The notes beneath the pieces were generated by a model, which worked only from the letters and a program-made list of their open reading frames with translations, searched no databases and was not told where the DNA came from. Source: Chromatiales bacterium (GTDB lineage: Bacteria > Pseudomonadota > Gammaproteobacteria > Chromatiales > Chromatiaceae). From it: 17,136 bases of DNA. The position numbers and the translations under genes are program-made. Positions 15,209 to 17,136 of this stretch are shown here, one piece after another. The stretch is taken from positions 1 to 17,136 of the forward strand of contig JANTHH010000028.1 in assembly GCA_024762485.1 (NCBI GenBank), given 5' to 3'. Each line of letters starts with the position of its first letter. The stretch's first letter is position 1.

Positions 15209-15541
15209 TCAGCTGTCGGAGACAGTCACGGTGATGTGACTGCTGCGCTTAAGAATACGGGTTGCACGGCCCTTGGCACGTGCGCGGATCCGCTTCATGG
15301 TCGGACCCTCGTCGACGCAGACGGCCGAGACCTTCAACTCGTCGATGTCGGCACCCTCGTTGTTCTCGGCGTTGGCAATGGCAGAGTCCAGGACCTTTTT
15401 AACAAGGTCAGCACCCTTTTTCTTGCTGAACACCAGGATGTTCAGCGCCTGCTCTACCGGCAGACCACGGATCTGGTCAGCTACCAGGCGGCCTTTCTGG
15501 GCCGAAATGCGCGCATAGCGCAGTTTTGCTACTGCTTGCAT
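15209..15541 (-). CDS. rplV: 50S ribosomal protein L22
   Basis: Large-subunit protein whose long beta hairpin lines the peptide exit tunnel and is a known site of macrolide resistance. The 110 residues (same as E. coli) read MQAVAKLRYARISAQKGRLV, QIRGLPVEQALNILVFSKKK, SAIANAENNEGADIDELKVS and the hairpin GPTMKRIRARAKGRATRILK. I chose the ATG at 15541: GAGGGGG lies just before it, and a longer reading to 15607 would run back into rpsS with no family support. The gap to rpsS is 10 bp. Confidence 0.98.
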   Translation of the reverse strand: MQAVAKLRYARISAQKGRLVADQIRGLPVEQALNILVFSKKKGADLVKKVLDSAIANAENNEGADIDELKVSAVCVDEGPTMKRIRARAKGRATRILKRSSHITVTVSDS

Positions 15542-15551
15542 ATCAACCCCC

Positions 15552-15827
15552 TCAACGCTTCGACTTCTTGTCCGCAGCATGGCCGCGGTAAGTACGGGTG
15601 AGTGCAAACTCTCCCAGCTTGTGGCCGACCATGTTCTCGGAGATCAGTACCGGAACGTGTTGACGGCCGTTGTAAACGGCAATGGTCAGCCCCAGCATCT
15701 CGGGCATGATCATGGACCGGCGCGACCATGTCTTAATCGGACGACGGTCATTGTTGGCTGCAGCGACCTCCACCTTTTTCGCCAGGTGGTGATCGACAAA
15801 TGGGCCTTTGCGAATGGAACGTGGCAT
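15552..15827 (-). CDS. rpsS: 30S ribosomal protein S19
   Basis: Small-subunit head protein that forms a complex with S13. The 91 residues (E. coli 92) begin MPRSIRKGPFVDHHLAKKVE and contain KTWSRRSMIMPEMLGLTIAV, the signature YNGRQHVPVLISENMVGHKL and GEFALTRTYRGHAADKKSKR. It follows rplB by 19 bp with AGGTGAGGT as Shine-Dalgarno. Nothing departs from the family. Confidence 0.99.
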   Translation of the reverse strand: MPRSIRKGPFVDHHLAKKVEVAAANNDRRPIKTWSRRSMIMPEMLGLTIAVYNGRQHVPVLISENMVGHKLGEFALTRTYRGHAADKKSKR

Positions 15828-15846
15828 TGTCTGTTACCTCACCTGA

Positions 15847-16674
15847 TTACTTGCGACGACGGTCGCGGACGATGAACTTGTCGGTCCGCTTGTTCTTGCG
15901 GGTCTTGGCACCCTTGGTCGGCGTACCCCATGGGCTGACGGGGTGACGACCACCAGAAGTGCGGCCCTCACCACCACCATGAGGGTGATCAACCGGGTTC
16001 ATCGCGACACCGCGCACGGTCGGGCGCACGCCACGCCAGCGAGTGGCACCGGCCTTACCCAGCTTGCGCAGGCTGTGTTCGGAATTGCTGACCTCGCCGA
16101 GCGTCGCGCGGCAATCTGCATGCACCTTGCGCATCTCACCAGAACGCAGACGGAGCGTGGCGTAGTCTCCCTCACGCGCCACCAGCTGTGCCGATGCACC
16201 TGCACTGCGGGCGACCTGAGCGCCCTTGCCGATCTTCAGCTCGATGCAATGCACCTGACTACCCACCGGCATGTTGCGCAACGCCATGCAGTTGCCTGTC
16301 GCGATCGGCGCAGTGGCACCCGACACAATGGTGTCGTCGGCCTTCAGGCCTGAAGGTGCAATAATGTAACGGCGCTCACCATCGGAGTACTTGATCAGAG
16401 CGATGTGCGCAGTCCGGTTAGGATCGTACTCGATACGCTCGACAGTACCGACGACGCCATCCTTGTCACGCTTGAAATCGATGGTGCGATAGCGCTGCTT
16501 GTGGCCGCCACCGCGATGACGCGTGGTGATACGACCCTGATTATTTCGACCACCCGACTTGGTCTTCTTTTCGACCAACGGTGCATACGGTTCGCCCTTG
16601 TGGAGATCCTTCGAGGTCACCTTGACCACGAAGCGTCTGCCCGGCGAAGTTGCCTTTGTCTTTACGACTGCCAT
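15847..16674 (-). CDS. rplB: 50S ribosomal protein L2
   Basis: Universally conserved large-subunit protein needed for subunit association and close to the peptidyl-transferase centre. The 275 residues (E. coli 273) show GGRNNQGRITTRHRGGGHKQ near residues 41-60, an SH3-like core, and the hallmark VRGVAMNPVDHPHGGGEGRT followed by SGGRHPVSPWGTPTKG. The conserved histidine of the DHPHGGG loop is present. The leader is unusual: 85 bp separate it from rplW, with a small hairpin and only a weak AGAG Shine-Dalgarno. Confidence 0.99.
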   Translation of the reverse strand: MAVVKTKATSPGRRFVVKVTSKDLHKGEPYAPLVEKKTKSGGRNNQGRITTRHRGGGHKQRYRTIDFKRDKDGVVGTVERIEYDPNRTAHIALIKYSDGERRYIIAPSGLKADDTIVSGATAPIATGNCMALRNMPVGSQVHCIELKIGKGAQVARSAGASAQLVAREGDYATLRLRSGEMRKVHADCRATLGEVSNSEHSLRKLGKAGATRWRGVRPTVRGVAMNPVDHPHGGGEGRTSGGRHPVSPWGTPTKGAKTRKNKRTDKFIVRDRRRK

Positions 16675-16691
16675 GATTCTCTACTCTTTCT

Positions 16692-16713
16692 CGTCTGATA
16701 GGTTTTCCAGACG
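16692..16713 (-). other. Small hairpin in the rplW-rplB spacer
   Basis: CGTCTG and CAGACG form a perfect 6-bp stem around a 10-nt loop, 17 bp upstream of the rplB ATG. No T-run follows on the minus strand, so it is not a terminator. It could be an RNA processing or translation-control element, or chance. Confidence 0.4.
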
Positions 16714-16759
16714 GCAAATTTCCCTTTACCCCTAATGCCTTCCTGGCGCTCGATACCGC

Positions 16760-17053
16760 TTACAGTGAAGCGAAATCGATGTCTTGGCCTGCCTTTACTC
16801 TCACGTAAGCCTTCTTCCAGTCGTTGCGCTTGCCCATCATCTGACCGAAACGCTTACGCTTGCCTTTAACATTGACGACGCGCACATCTTCCACGTCGAC
16901 CTCAAACATCAACTCGACCGCCTTTGCGATCTCCGGCTTGGTGGCATCCGGAATCACCCTGAAGGTCACCTGGTTGCTCGCATCAGCCAGCACTGCGCTT
17001 TTTTCAGACACCAGCGGGCTGACAAGGATCTTCATCAAACGCTCTTTGTTCAT
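16760..17053 (-). CDS. rplW: 50S ribosomal protein L23
   Basis: Large-subunit protein at the tunnel exit, docking site for trigger factor and SRP. The 97 residues (E. coli 100) begin MNKERLMKILVSPLVSEKSA and continue NQVTFRVIPDATKPEIAKAV, then FEVDVEDVRVVNVKGKRKRF and GQMMGKRNDWKKAYVRVKAG. The ATG at 17053 overlaps the rplD stop by four bases (ATGA), so the two are probably translationally coupled; a methionine at residue 7 is a less likely start. Confidence 0.98.
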   Translation of the reverse strand: MNKERLMKILVSPLVSEKSAVLADASNQVTFRVIPDATKPEIAKAVELMFEVDVEDVRVVNVKGKRKRFGQMMGKRNDWKKAYVRVKAGQDIDFASL

Positions 17054-17136
17054 GCCAGACGCTCCTCGACCTGCTTAAGTGCACCTGTGGTCATCAATAC
17101 CTTGTCGAAACCGACCAGGCTCACGGGATCGATATC
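17050..17136 (-). CDS. rplD: 50S ribosomal protein L4, C-terminal end (partial)
   Basis: Only the last 28 codons and the stop lie in the window. They read DIDPVSLVGFDKVLMTTGAL then KQVEERLA, matching the L4 C-terminus FDKVVMTADAVKQVEEMLA of E. coli. L4 is a large-subunit tunnel protein and, in E. coli, autoregulates the S10 operon through its leader, which lies beyond this window. The stop codon overlaps the rplW start. Confidence 0.95.
   Translation of the reverse strand, partial: DIDPVSLVGFDKVLMTTGALKQVEERLA

Noticed and set aside
14066..15601. 511-codon open frame on the plus strand across rplP, rpsC and rplV
   Set aside because: It is antisense to three certain ribosomal genes, shows no recognisable domain, and open antisense frames are common opposite GC-rich coding sequence.
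15542..15607. 22-residue N-terminal extension of L22
   Set aside because: It overlaps the end of rpsS, lacks family support, and the ATG at 15541 has a strong GAGGGGG before it.

Overview
The window is a conserved core-genome stretch from a gammaproteobacterium of moderately high GC. From right to left, all on the minus strand, it holds the end of the S10 operon (rplD tail, rplW, rplB, rpsS, rplV, rpsC, rplP, rpmC, rpsQ), the whole spc operon (rplN, rplX, rplE, rpsN, rpsH, rplF, rplR, rpsE, rpmD, rplO, secY, rpmJ) and the whole alpha operon (rpsM, rpsK, rpsD, rpoA, rplQ). Gene order and content match Escherichia coli exactly, and RpoA, UvrA and S4 read as gammaproteobacterial. The flank (a SAM hydroxide adenosyltransferase, then uvrA, then a YajR-like MFS gene) differs from E. 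coli. It recalls pseudomonads and purple-sulfur or sulfur-oxidising relatives, but the genus cannot be named from sequence alone.

Region 1 to 4888: a YajR-like MFS transporter (minus, cut by the window edge) is divergent from uvrA (plus). uvrA is convergent, 5 bp apart, with the SAM hydroxide adenosyltransferase (minus). No gene-free stretch reaches 300 bp. The longest is the roughly 219 bp between the MFS gene and uvrA, where I see no convincing promoter or LexA box.

Region 4889 to 7934: the alpha operon. A near-consensus sigma70 promoter (TTGAAA, 17 bp, TATAAT) precedes rpsM. A strong intrinsic terminator with a perfect 13-bp stem follows rplQ. The gene after this terminator starts only 17 nt past the T-run.

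Region 7935 to 17136: spc and S10 genes, tightly packed, with several one- or four-base overlaps. There are two larger gaps. One is the 119 bp between rpsN and rpsH, which holds a T9 tract and a terminator-like hairpin with T5. The other is the 85 bp between rplW and rplB, which holds a small perfect hairpin. rpmJ (37 aa) is short but clear.

Together these genes make ribosomal proteins, the SecY translocon channel and the RNA polymerase alpha subunit. I found no undescribed multi-gene system. The points worth a second look are regulatory: the terminator-like element inside the spc operon, the SAM-hydrolase gene placed behind the operon terminator, and the apparent lack of a separate spc promoter.
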